Assembly (NCBI GenBank): GCA_946498245.1
Contig: CAMMNN010000008.1
Span: 1 to 64,000, forward strand
DNA from: an uncultured Clostridium sp.
GTDB lineage: Bacteria; Bacillota; Clostridia; Lachnospirales; Lachnospiraceae
DNA length: 64,000 bases
Reading direction: 5' to 3'
The notes beneath the pieces were generated by a model. It saw nothing but the letters and a program-made list of their open reading frames with translations. It searched no databases and was not told where the DNA came from. Position 1 is the first letter of the stretch; every line of letters starts with the position of its first letter. A program made the translations under genes and the position numbers. Positions 51,013-58,325 of the stretch are shown in pieces.

Positions 51013-52080
51013 ATGAAGAGAATTGCAATCGTAGGCTGCGGCAGTACCGGACACGCTCTTGCCGCCATATTGAGCCAGCAGGGCCATACGGTCTATTTAA
51101 CTGACGGCCCCCAGTACAGGGATATGTTAGAAGAGAGCCGCCGTGTGGGCGTCATACGCCTAAGAGGAACCGTATCAGGAGAAGGCCGTCCGGCCCTCAT
51201 TACATCTAATGTGGAAGAAGCCATTTCCCAGGCCCAGCTTATTATCTGCTGTACCATATCCAACCGTGACGAAGAGGTCGCCCGCATGATTCTGCCTTAT
51301 CTTACCTCACAGCCCGTCCTTATCAGTGCAGGCAACGGAGCCTCTCTCATTTACCACAGAATCTTCCAGGAAAGCGGAAAAGATATTTTAGTGGGAGAAA
51401 CCGGCGGCAATTTCTTCCCCTGCCGCCTGTCGTCGGACAGGATCGCTACCATCGGCCTTCCTCTTTCTGCGAAAAAAATAGCGGCCTTCCCGCCGGAAAA
51501 TACTCTCCGGCTTTTGGCCGCTTTTAAAGAAGTATGGGATTTTATTCCTGCAAAAAGCATTTTATACACAGCCTTTGACGGCCCAAATCTCCTATGCCAT
51601 ATGGCCGGAACGCTGCTGAATCTTTCTTTAATCGAAAACAGCGGCGGATCCTTTCATCTTTTTCAGGACGGCATCAGTCCTGCAGTAATCCGGGTGTTGG
51701 AGGCATTGTGGGAAGAAAAATGCCGGGTATTCCGGTTTTTTGGTTTTGAACCGTCCCCCTCTCCCCGGAAAATGTTTGAAGGTATTTTGGATCCCACAGA
51801 TCTCACTTACCAATGCTTTCGGGAAATGGGCGGCCCGGGAACGCTCTCCCATCGATACATTACTGAAGACGCCCCTCTCCTTACCTGCTTTTTTATCTCC
51901 GTCGCCAGGGCGGCAGGCATCAGCGTCCCTCTTTTTGAGGGCATGACGGCCCTCCTAAGCGCCGCTGTGGGAACAGACTTTTACGGACAGGGCCGGACTC
52001 TGGAAAATCTCGGTCTGGGGCATTTAAAAGGCCATGAACTCCGGGAGTTTTTCTGTGGTTTAGAAGATTTTAAAGAATAG
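51013..52080 (+). CDS. Octopine/nopaline (opine) dehydrogenase-family protein
   Basis: The 355 aa protein starts with a Rossmann NAD(P) motif IAIVGCGSTGHALAAILSQQG. A C-terminal helical domain (about 180-350) of the opine dehydrogenase type includes LLAAFKEVWDFIPAKSIL and GPGTLSHRYITEDAPLL. Such enzymes reversibly join an amino acid and a keto acid by reductive amination. AGGAGG precedes the ATG. Divergent from the operon encoding transporter, M20, PrpD and flavoprotein, so it may supply or consume an N-substituted amino acid. It is a weak analogue of opine metabolism; the direction is unknown. Confidence 0.85.
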   Translation: MKRIAIVGCGSTGHALAAILSQQGHTVYLTDGPQYRDMLEESRRVGVIRLRGTVSGEGRPALITSNVEEAISQAQLIICCTISNRDEEVARMILPYLTSQPVLISAGNGASLIYHRIFQESGKDILVGETGGNFFPCRLSSDRIATIGLPLSAKKIAAFPPENTLRLLAAFKEVWDFIPAKSILYTAFDGPNLLCHMAGTLLNLSLIENSGGSFHLFQDGISPAVIRVLEALWEEKCRVFRFFGFEPSPSPRKMFEGILDPTDLTYQCFREMGGPGTLSHRYITEDAPLLTCFFISVARAAGISVPLFEGMTALLSAAVGTDFYGQGRTLENLGLGHLKGHELREFFCGLEDFKE

Positions 52081-52127
52081 CCAACTGTACCCTAATAGCA
52101 AGAAACAGGATAGTAAAAGACCATATT

Positions 52128-52165
52128 AAAAGGCGCTGAAACATAAATATGAATCAACGCCTTTT
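52128..52165 (+). terminator. Terminator after the opine-dehydrogenase-like gene
   Basis: AAAAGGCGCTGA and TCAACGCCTTTT pair with one mismatch, followed by CTTATTCTT. It also lies just past the stop of the transglutaminase-like gene on the other strand and may serve both. Confidence 0.8.
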
Positions 52166-52203
52166 CTTATTCTTGACACAGGGTAGCCTTTACCTCTTTT
52201 GCA

Positions 52204-53169
52204 TTAATTTAAAAAGCTAAGAATAATCGGATCTGTGACAGGGGACGTAAAGGAAAATGCATTATTGCTGCCCTTATAAACATTTCCGTCTACCTCTATA
52301 AAATAATTCAGATGGTTTGTTTGAATGCTCTTATAAGTATCTGTAGCGCTTCTAAGGCCTAAGGCTTTAGCAAGGGCACAGGCTGTAACGGCAAAATCTC
52401 TGCACACCCCGGAATGTTCAATCAGGATTGCGTAATATTCCTGGTAAGGTTCATTTACTAAATTTGCCGTGTACTCTCCCTCATAATCATAGGAGCTTTT
52501 TTGGAGAACTTTTATAATTTCATTAGCCCTCTGGGCTTCTGTCATATTCTCAAAATCCATGCTGTTCAGCCAATTGCAGAACCATTCGTATATAATCTGC
52601 TCTCTTTCTTTTTGAGCATTATAGCTTTCTTCGTCTACATAAAATGTCGTTCCGTTTCTTTCGGCAACGTACATTCCATCAACTAAAGGCGCAAAATTTG
52701 CGATGTCCAAATAGTTGTAATAATCCATCTGTCCCGTAAGTCTTGCCTGCAAGCTCTCAGAACCAATGATGGAAAAGCCATAATAATCTACAGGAACGCG
52801 CAGTCCCCATTCGTCTATCTTATTTGCCAATGGGTGTTCCGGGTTGTATCCCTCATTGTGCTGTACCTGGTCGCCGGTTTTTTGCGGGAGCTGAGTCGAA
52901 AGCCATGCGTCTAAACTCAATCCAACGCTTTCATCACCCGCTACTGTGCAGCGATAAACGTAGCCGTTCTCGTCGAAATAATATCCTTCTCCCGTTCCAT
53001 CGCTGTCAGCGTCGATAAATTTAACGGTATTTACGGGATAAGAACCGTCGTCTTCCTGCCACCACCAGCCGTTTTCGTCCTTCTGCCATTGGCCTGCAAA
53101 GGCAGTGAGCGAAAGCGATGCCGTAAGCGCCCCTGTAAGTATGACTGCCAAAACCTTTTTACCTCTCAT
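52204..53169 (-). CDS. Secreted transglutaminase-like protein with cell-wall-binding repeat (paralogue 1)
   Basis: The 321 aa protein has a signal peptide (VLAVILTGALTASLSLTAFA) and a choline-binding/CW_binding-like repeat (WQKDENGWWWQEDD and YYFDENGYVYR) at 28-75. A transglutaminase-like domain occupies about 110-321. Cys in SGVCRDFAVTACALAKALGL and His in TNHLNYFIEV are present, but the third triad position reads VYKGSNNAF without a clear Asp. Related over the full domain to the two genes at 56.3-57.9 kb inside the mobilizable element. It may crosslink or cleave wall peptides, or be a non-catalytic binder. Confidence 0.82.
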   Translation of the reverse strand: MRGKKVLAVILTGALTASLSLTAFAGQWQKDENGWWWQEDDGSYPVNTVKFIDADSDGTGEGYYFDENGYVYRCTVAGDESVGLSLDAWLSTQLPQKTGDQVQHNEGYNPEHPLANKIDEWGLRVPVDYYGFSIIGSESLQARLTGQMDYYNYLDIANFAPLVDGMYVAERNGTTFYVDEESYNAQKEREQIIYEWFCNWLNSMDFENMTEAQRANEIIKVLQKSSYDYEGEYTANLVNEPYQEYYAILIEHSGVCRDFAVTACALAKALGLRSATDTYKSIQTNHLNYFIEVDGNVYKGSNNAFSFTSPVTDPIILSFLN

Positions 53170-53201
53170 TATGAAAACTCCCCTTTAAATTTTTATCTGT
53201 T

Positions 53202-53249
53202 TTAGACTTTAAAGCGGTAGCCGAAACTCCGTACGATGTTTAGCCATAT
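53202..53249 (-). pseudogene. Displaced 3' end of a response-regulator gene
   Basis: This frame reads IWLNIVRSFGYRFKV then TAA, the typical OmpR-family C-terminus, but is cut off by a TAG just upstream. It faces the same way as the intact response regulator at 61453, whose end reads TIWGVGYRFKV. It looks like the displaced or supplied copy left by integration into the gene's 3' end. Confidence 0.65.
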
Positions 53250-53347
53250 CTAAATGTCTTATACCTGGTTAAACCTTGTTATTTCTATAAAGTTTTCTCT
53301 TTTAACCTTTTCTCTCCCTGTCAAATTTTTTTAGCCTTGGGAACTTC

Positions 53348-53384
53348 GGTAGTTTTTGTGGTAGTATGGGAGTATCATACTACC
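53348..53384 (+). repeat. Left-end integrase-site repeat
   Basis: GGTAGT (53348-53353), six bases, GGTAGTAT (53360-53367), then the inverted ATACTACC (53377-53384) making a 9 bp stem with a 7 bp centre. The tandem spacing is the same as at the right end, which suggests arm-type binding sites of the integrase. Confidence 0.6.
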
Positions 53385-53448
53385 AACAGGAAAAGGTTCA
53401 AAATCATCTTTATCCAAAAAAGACAGCATAGGGAAAGAATACCCTCCC

Positions 53449-53670
53449 CTATGCCACTTTGCCGTCATACCACGCCCAAAAGGAATTAGCGAATACAACT
53501 ATCTTCTTACTCCCTATCCTCTCCACCCGAAAAGGCGGGTCTTCAAGATACTTATAAATAAGACTCTCTGAAACATCAAATAAGTCCATCAAATCTTTTG
53601 GCGTTAAAAATAGTTTTCTTCTCAATCCATCTGGATTCGGGCAAACAGCACATAAATAATTATTTTCCAT
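53449..53670 (-). CDS. Excisionase-like small HTH protein
   Basis: Start set at 53670 (MENNYLCAV) behind AAAGGAAA; 73 aa. The body KLFLTPKDLMDLFDVSESLIYKYLED is a MerR/excisionase-type helix-turn-helix, followed by a FRVERIGSKKIVVFANSF wing, as in Xis proteins of Tn916-like elements. Its location at the element's left end next to integrase-site repeats fits a recombination-directionality factor. A small N-terminal cysteine pair (CAVCP) is odd. Confidence 0.78.
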   Translation of the reverse strand: MENNYLCAVCPNPDGLRRKLFLTPKDLMDLFDVSESLIYKYLEDPPFRVERIGSKKIVVFANSFWAWYDGKVA

Positions 53671-53900
53671 AACTGTTTTCCTTTCTGGTTCAAACAATTA
53701 TGGAGGAAGTCGATACTAGAACGCTCTCTACCTTTGAACCATAGATATGATAAGTATTGCGTTTTGCATTACTTACGCGTTAGGTGTATCAACTAGCATA
53801 TTTATTATATCTCTTTCTGCCTGTGTTGTCCACAAAAAACTAAAGCGTGGAGCGTTGTCAAGGACGGCAACGCCGTTTATTTTATCCTTGACAAAAACGG

Positions 53901-54017
53901 AACGCCTATACTGGCGTTTGGTGGAACAGTTCTATCTGTTCCGCCTTGATTACCCCTATGCCCTTGCACTTCCAAGCCCTCGGCGTTTGAGAGCCAGTTC
54001 CAAAATCGCAATTTTGG
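53901..54017. other. Candidate oriT region upstream of the relaxase gene
   Basis: Three perfect inverted repeats are clustered: AACGCC/GGCGTT (53901-53918) around TATACT, GGAACAG/CTGTTCC (53923-53942) and CCAAAAT/ATTTTGG near 54000-54017. They fill most of the 437 bp between the Xis-like and MobV genes, where I see no convincing gene. Such repeats beside a MobV gene often form the nick region. No nick site can be confirmed. Confidence 0.4.
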
Positions 54018-54107
54018 TATAACTGGCTACACCAAAATTACATACTAATTTTAGAAGCACTGGAACGCTCTAAACGCTTTTTAAATCAAACGGGAGGACT
54101 TTTCTAT

Positions 54108-54959
54108 ATGAACATACAAAAATATACCAAAGAGGCCAGCGGACACCTCTTTAAGCACTTTGAACGGGCAAAAGACACCCACGGAAATTATATTAAATTT
54201 GGCAACAGGGATATTGATTTATCAAAGACTTTTTTAAACTATAATGTAGCCCCTAACCGCGGAATGAACCAATCAGAATATCTCGATAAAAGGCTTTCCG
54301 AAGTCTACCACTTGAAACGGAAAGACCTTAATGTTATGTGTTCGTGGGTCATAACCGCACCCAATGACTTACCACCCGAAAAACGCCACCAGTTTTTCAA
54401 TGCGGCTTATCGTTTCATGGCGGCACGATACGGAGAGGAAAATGTTCTATCTGCTTATGTCCATTTGGACGAGAACACGGAGAAAGGACACGCACATATG
54501 CACTTTTCTTTTATACCTGTTATCTATGATAAAAAGAAAAACCGCTACAAGGTATCTGCTAAGGAAGTGATAAATAAAATGGAACTGCAAAAGATACACA
54601 AAGAAGCAGAAACCTATCTGTCAAAAGCCTTAAAATCCTCTGTTCATCTTCTCAACGGAACCACCAAACAAGGAAACAAGACGATAGCAGAATTAAAGAT
54701 GTTTAATGATCGTATCGAAAAAGAGCGTGAGGATTTTAGAACGCTCTCAAAAATAACCGAAAATCTGGCGGACGATATAGCGGAGAAGGAACAGAAAATC
54801 GAGGAATTAAAAAAAGAGCAGGACAGGCTAAATGAGATATGCAGGAAATTGAGAGAACTTATAAAAGCCCTGTTTCCGGATGTTATGAAACTCATTGAAA
54901 AAGACAGAGAGAAGCAACGAGAACGGCAGAGAGAAAAAATTTTATCCATATCGAGATAA
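54108..54959 (+). CDS. MobV (Pre/Mob)-type relaxase, short form
   Basis: The 283 aa protein has the MobV layout: an N-terminal motif around YIKFGNRDIDLSKTFLNYN, and the metal-binding motif HLDENTEKGHAHMHFSFIPV near residue 125 (H-x-D-E...H-x-H). The C-terminal part is a charged coiled coil (EKEQKIEELKKEQDRLNEIC). MobV proteins nick oriT and lead the strand into the recipient with help from a resident conjugative system. It is shorter than the usual 400-500 aa but ends naturally. GGGAGG before the ATG. Confidence 0.9.
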   Translation: MNIQKYTKEASGHLFKHFERAKDTHGNYIKFGNRDIDLSKTFLNYNVAPNRGMNQSEYLDKRLSEVYHLKRKDLNVMCSWVITAPNDLPPEKRHQFFNAAYRFMAARYGEENVLSAYVHLDENTEKGHAHMHFSFIPVIYDKKKNRYKVSAKEVINKMELQKIHKEAETYLSKALKSSVHLLNGTTKQGNKTIAELKMFNDRIEKEREDFRTLSKITENLADDIAEKEQKIEELKKEQDRLNEICRKLRELIKALFPDVMKLIEKDREKQRERQREKILSISR

Positions 54960-55023
54960 AAACGGGCGATTTCCCCTAACACTTCTTTCATAGTATTATT
55001 GAATGTAAAGGAGGTACACGATT

Positions 55024-55176
55024 ATGGAAAAATCGCTTGATGAACTGATAGCAGAAGCCCGCCGGGAATGTGAAGCGGAAAAACTTGCCAAAAAGAAAAA
55101 GCGGTATAGTGAAGATGAAGTTGAGGAACTGGTAAGACTTATAAATAATCTTAATGAAATTGAAGAAATGCGATAA
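55024..55176 (+). CDS. Small 50-residue coiled-coil protein of the mobilizable element
   Basis: Too short for the track. ATG follows AAAGGAGG and encodes MEKSLDELIAEARRECEAEK and later YSEDEVEELVRLINNL, a charged helical protein. It starts 64 bp after the relaxase and probably shares its transcript. Possibly an accessory or antidote protein. The function is unknown. Confidence 0.6.
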   Translation: MEKSLDELIAEARRECEAEKLAKKKKRYSEDEVEELVRLINNLNEIEEMR

Positions 55177-55398
55177 CTTTCAAATTTGTACGATTTTTTA
55201 TCTTTTCATATTTTGTTCGGTCAAAAGGATATGAGGGCACAGGCTTTTCATATCCTTCTTTTTATTCATATTTTATTCATAAATTGTTTACAATTTGTCC
55301 ACTTTTTGTCCCTTTTGAACTTACATTATACTGGTGAATCAAAAAAATAAATTGTTTGGAGCGGTCGGCGTCGTCCACCGCCATGTAAAGGAGAAAAT

Positions 55399-55803
55399 AT
55401 GATAAATAGAAAAAATCGTAGAAACCTAACATCACTTGAGTATACAGGACTTGAAAGCCTTCTGCAACGTATTATAACTGAATACGAAGAAAGCCTCGGA
55501 ATACTTTCCGAAGAACAGACACCCGTTAATGCTATTACGAGAAGGTCGGCTCGCAGTGTTGAAATTTTTGATGGCGCATATGACGCATATACTCTCAATG
55601 GTTTTGCAATAAAAGCAATCTCTTACAAAAACAGTATATGCGAATTGCAGGGATTTTTCCTTAACGGCAAGGATATTGAAGATTGCGAGGAAGAAGATTA
55701 CATCTTGATAGATATAACCTCAATGCTTGATGAAGAATATATTGACCTTGATTGGCTTATGGAACAAATTGAAAACGAACATGAAAAGAAAGGAAATCGG
55801 TAA
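55399..55803 (+). CDS. Unknown protein A of a tandem paralogous pair
   Basis: The 134 aa acidic protein starts at an ATG behind AAAGGAG. The core EYTGLESLLQRIITEYEESLG, then ITRRSARSVEIFDGAYDAYTL and AIKAISYKN, recurs in the next gene, so the two are a duplication. No known domain is recognised. No signal peptide or membrane helix. Placed between the relaxase and the secreted transglutaminase-like genes in the mobilizable element. A small accessory or defence-evasion protein is possible but unsupported. Confidence 0.65.
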   Translation: MINRKNRRNLTSLEYTGLESLLQRIITEYEESLGILSEEQTPVNAITRRSARSVEIFDGAYDAYTLNGFAIKAISYKNSICELQGFFLNGKDIEDCEEEDYILIDITSMLDEEYIDLDWLMEQIENEHEKKGNR

Positions 55804-55804
55804 A

Positions 55805-56197
55805 ATGAAGTACGGTAAAACAAATTTAGAATATTTCGGATTGGAAACACTTTTTCAGAACATCATAAACGCAAATGAAGCAGTTATGGGTATTTGCGGC
55901 GGATACACAAAATCTGTGGACATCACAAGGCGGATACCAGCAGGTCTTGAGGTCTTTGACGGAGAATATGATGTATATACTGTCGGCGAGATGGCTGTAT
56001 CGGCTCTGCGTTGCTACAACGGCAAATACTACCTTTACGGCTATGACATGAGAAACAGGGAAATTGAAAACCTCAGCTTTGATGAAACGCCAGACGTAAA
56101 AGTGAATATAAGCGAGTTTGCCGAAAGCTATCATGTTGACATTGACAAACTGCTTTTAAAGATACATAGGGCGGTTGGAAAATCAAAAAGAGCATAA
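55805..56197 (+). CDS. Unknown protein B of a tandem paralogous pair
   Basis: The ORF track extends this upstream to 55727, but the ATG at 55805 lies one base after the stop of protein A, with AAAGGAAA upstream, so it is preferred (130 aa). Its core EYFGLETLFQNIINANEAVMG and ITRRIPAGLEVFDGEYDVYTVG matches protein A closely in pattern. It ends in a basic tail (HRAVGKSKRA). Translation is probably coupled. Function unknown. Confidence 0.65.
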   Translation: MKYGKTNLEYFGLETLFQNIINANEAVMGICGGYTKSVDITRRIPAGLEVFDGEYDVYTVGEMAVSALRCYNGKYYLYGYDMRNREIENLSFDETPDVKVNISEFAESYHVDIDKLLLKIHRAVGKSKRA

Positions 56198-56233
56198 GTT
56201 TAAGGGAGAGGGCTTCTCTCCCCAGCACTTGTA

Positions 56234-56262
56234 AAAAGAGCGTCCATAGCGGGCGCTCTTTT
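56234..56262 (+). terminator. Terminator after the paralogous pair
   Basis: AAAAGAGCG and CGCTCTTTT form a stem with an 11-base loop, followed by AAT. It lies 37 bp past the second stop. Confidence 0.8.
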
Positions 56263-56314
56263 AATACATTGATTTTTTGTGTGTCAGATACAAAAAGGGA
56301 GGCTTGGGATTTTA

Positions 56315-57124
56315 TCAGCTAATTCCTAATGAAGATAGTATTTCTTTTGATGGGCTATAGATTGCGCCATATCTTGCTTCATCCCGACTAAGATCGGCAG
56401 ATGTTAAATTATATGTGTCAGAACCATATGCCGCTATAGCAGAAGCATCATAATAATACCATTCCCCATTGATTTTTACATAATTCCATTGATGGCTATA
56501 TGTTTCTACAACAATAGAGTCCATCCCTAATAATCTAGTAATTAAGTGATATGTTTCCGCAAAACTACGGCACCCTCCAGATTTATAAAGTAATATATTT
56601 CCAATCGTCCCAAGTGGTAGCTGTTGTTTTCCATAGTTTGCTCCATTTGTGATAAACTCACCCGCTTTTTGTGCCTTTGTCAAATCATCAGCGTTCCTCC
56701 AATCAAAGGAATTAAGGAAATCACAAATCATTCCAATCATTTGATTAGCCTGCTCATATGTAAGGCTGTTTGCGTCCGCAATATACTGAATCGGGTCGGT
56801 TGCCACGCCATCACCATTCCGATAAGTTTCACCCGCTAATACTGCCGCTACTGCCGCAAGATTAGAGGAGCCGTTATTGATATATTGATACTTATCTGTA
56901 TAAGGTAGCCATGCACCATTAGCAGAAGCTATCATTGGGTCGGTGTACCCCGTATCATTTAACCCAAACTGTTCTAACAGGCCGGCCAGCGGATAATTCG
57001 GGTCGTAGGCTTCATTTTCCGCTTGAGTTTGTACCTCTTGATTTGCGAACGCCGTTATATTTGATGAAAGCGTAAGGGAAACAGCAAGTGCGCAGGCAAT
57101 CATTTTATAAAGTTTCTTTCTCAT
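56315..57124 (-). CDS. Secreted transglutaminase-like protein (paralogue 2, full triad)
   Basis: The 269 aa protein has a signal peptide (MIACALAVSLTLSSNITAFA) and a transglutaminase-core domain at about 100-250. Cys in KSGGCRSFAETYHLITRLLG, His in TYSHQWNYVKI and Asp in WYYYDASAI give a complete Cys-His-Asp triad. No wall-binding repeat is visible. Related to the genes on either side but less similar than those are to each other. Inside the mobilizable element, minus strand, opposite to the relaxase operon. Could act on host wall or surface proteins. Confidence 0.85.
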   Translation of the reverse strand: MRKKLYKMIACALAVSLTLSSNITAFANQEVQTQAENEAYDPNYPLAGLLEQFGLNDTGYTDPMIASANGAWLPYTDKYQYINNGSSNLAAVAAVLAGETYRNGDGVATDPIQYIADANSLTYEQANQMIGMICDFLNSFDWRNADDLTKAQKAGEFITNGANYGKQQLPLGTIGNILLYKSGGCRSFAETYHLITRLLGMDSIVVETYSHQWNYVKINGEWYYYDASAIAAYGSDTYNLTSADLSRDEARYGAIYSPSKEILSSLGIS

Positions 57125-57168
57125 GTTTTACCTCCCCAAAACATGGTTTCTAATTTGATTATACCCCA

Positions 57169-57909
57169 TCACTGGAAGTATACGTAATCTGGAGTTGGTG
57201 TGTCAAGGTTTAATACATTATTTTGTCCAAAATAGCCAACACCATCTACCTGGATATAATAAACTGCGTGATCTCCAGTTCCAGAAACGGCAGCTTTTAA
57301 TCCAAGGGCTTTTGCTAAAGAAGCTGCTGTCATAGCGCATTCTGCACAGGCGCCCTTTTTATTAATTAATGTATTAATGTATGTATCTTTAGTGCTATTA
57401 TCATCATGTTGAAATTCTATATTGGACATGACTTTTTGAATTTCTCTTGCCTTTTCCATTTCAGACATATTCTCAAAATCAACGCTATTCAGCCAATTAC
57501 AGAACCAATTATAAAGGAGCTGCTCACTATTTCTATGCCAATCGTAATCTTCCTGTTCTGTATAGAACCTTGTTCCTGTTTCGGGATTTATCCACTCTCC
57601 AACTGGAGCAGCAAAATACTGATCCATCTGACCTGTCAGCATTGCTTGAACATTATTATTACAAATATAAAAGCCCGTAAGCGTCTGCATTGGAAGTCTT
57701 AAATTCCACTCATCAATCTTTCCGGCCAGCGGCGCAGCAGGGTTATAGCCGTCATTGTGGTGTACGCTTCCCGTGGTGTCCTGCCCCTCCGCAAGTTCTA
57801 CCCATTGACCGTTTGCGTCCTGCGCCCATTGTCCTGCATAAGAAAGACTTGCCACCGACAGCGCAAATACAGTTGTAAACGCCAGCGTCTTAAAATATCT
57901 GTTTCTCAT
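57169..57909 (-). CDS. Secreted transglutaminase-like protein (paralogue 3)
   Basis: The ATG at 57909 behind AAGGGGA is preferred (246 aa). A signal peptide (TLAFTTVFALSVASLSYAGQ) and the wall-repeat-like WAQDANGQWVEL precede a domain clearly related to paralogue 1 (HHNDGYNPAAPLAGKIDEWN, WFCNWLNSVDFENMSE). The catalytic Cys is in GACAECAMTAASLAKALGLK and His in GDHAVYYIQV; the third position is GYFGQNN, again without clear Asp. It lies 44 bp upstream of paralogue 2 on the same strand, so the two are likely co-expressed. Confidence 0.83.
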   Translation of the reverse strand: MRNRYFKTLAFTTVFALSVASLSYAGQWAQDANGQWVELAEGQDTTGSVHHNDGYNPAAPLAGKIDEWNLRLPMQTLTGFYICNNNVQAMLTGQMDQYFAAPVGEWINPETGTRFYTEQEDYDWHRNSEQLLYNWFCNWLNSVDFENMSEMEKAREIQKVMSNIEFQHDDNSTKDTYINTLINKKGACAECAMTAASLAKALGLKAAVSGTGDHAVYYIQVDGVGYFGQNNVLNLDTPTPDYVYFQ

Positions 57910-58094
57910 AGTAAATCCCCTTTCCACACATTATGATTTCATTTTAAACTTGTTTTTAAAGCATTTCAACAATTTTCCAACATCTTTATCATACCATTAT
58001 TACACCTGTATTTCAATACAGCCTATATAATTTTACATCTTATTTTTACACACCTCTATTTTTATAATCTCTATAAAAAAGCAGGTGATACGCG

Positions 58095-58301
58095 ATGGGA
58101 CATATCGAAATAAAGTTGGAAGAATATCTGAAAGTCAACGGCATAAGTAAAAATAAAATATGCCAGAACTGCGGACTTCAAAGGACACAACTAAACAATT
58201 ATTGTAAAAACAAGGTTTGTCGTGTTGACCTTATGATTCTGGCAAAACTCTGCGACTACCTGGATTGTTCTGTTTCTGACATTCTCGAATATAAAAAGTA
58301 A
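58095..58301 (+). CDS. XRE (Cro/CI)-family regulator
   Basis: The 68 aa protein is a single helix-turn-helix domain: EYLKVNGISKNKICQNCGLQ, RTQLNNYCKNKVCRVDLMIL, and DYLDCSVSDILEY. The four cysteines are notable for so small a regulator. It is divergent from the transglutaminase-like pair, so it may control these cargo genes or the primase. The site GCAGGTG before the ATG is weak. Confidence 0.85.
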   Translation: MGHIEIKLEEYLKVNGISKNKICQNCGLQRTQLNNYCKNKVCRVDLMILAKLCDYLDCSVSDILEYKK

Positions 58302-58325
58302 AGGGCGGCCTTGTGCCTCCCTTTA
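58299..58325. terminator. Bidirectional terminator between XRE and primase genes
   Basis: TAAAGGG and CCCTTTA pair around GCGGCCTTGTGCCT. The genes are convergent here, and the hairpin overlaps the primase stop. Confidence 0.7.

Noticed and set aside
53747-54022. 91 aa ORF between the Xis-like and relaxase genes
   Set aside because: No ribosome site, and it runs across the inverted repeats of the presumed oriT; composition does not look protein-like in its second half.
55727-55804. Upstream extension of unknown protein B
   Set aside because: The extension overlaps protein A in another frame; the ATG at 55805 has a ribosome site and aligns with the start of the paralogue.
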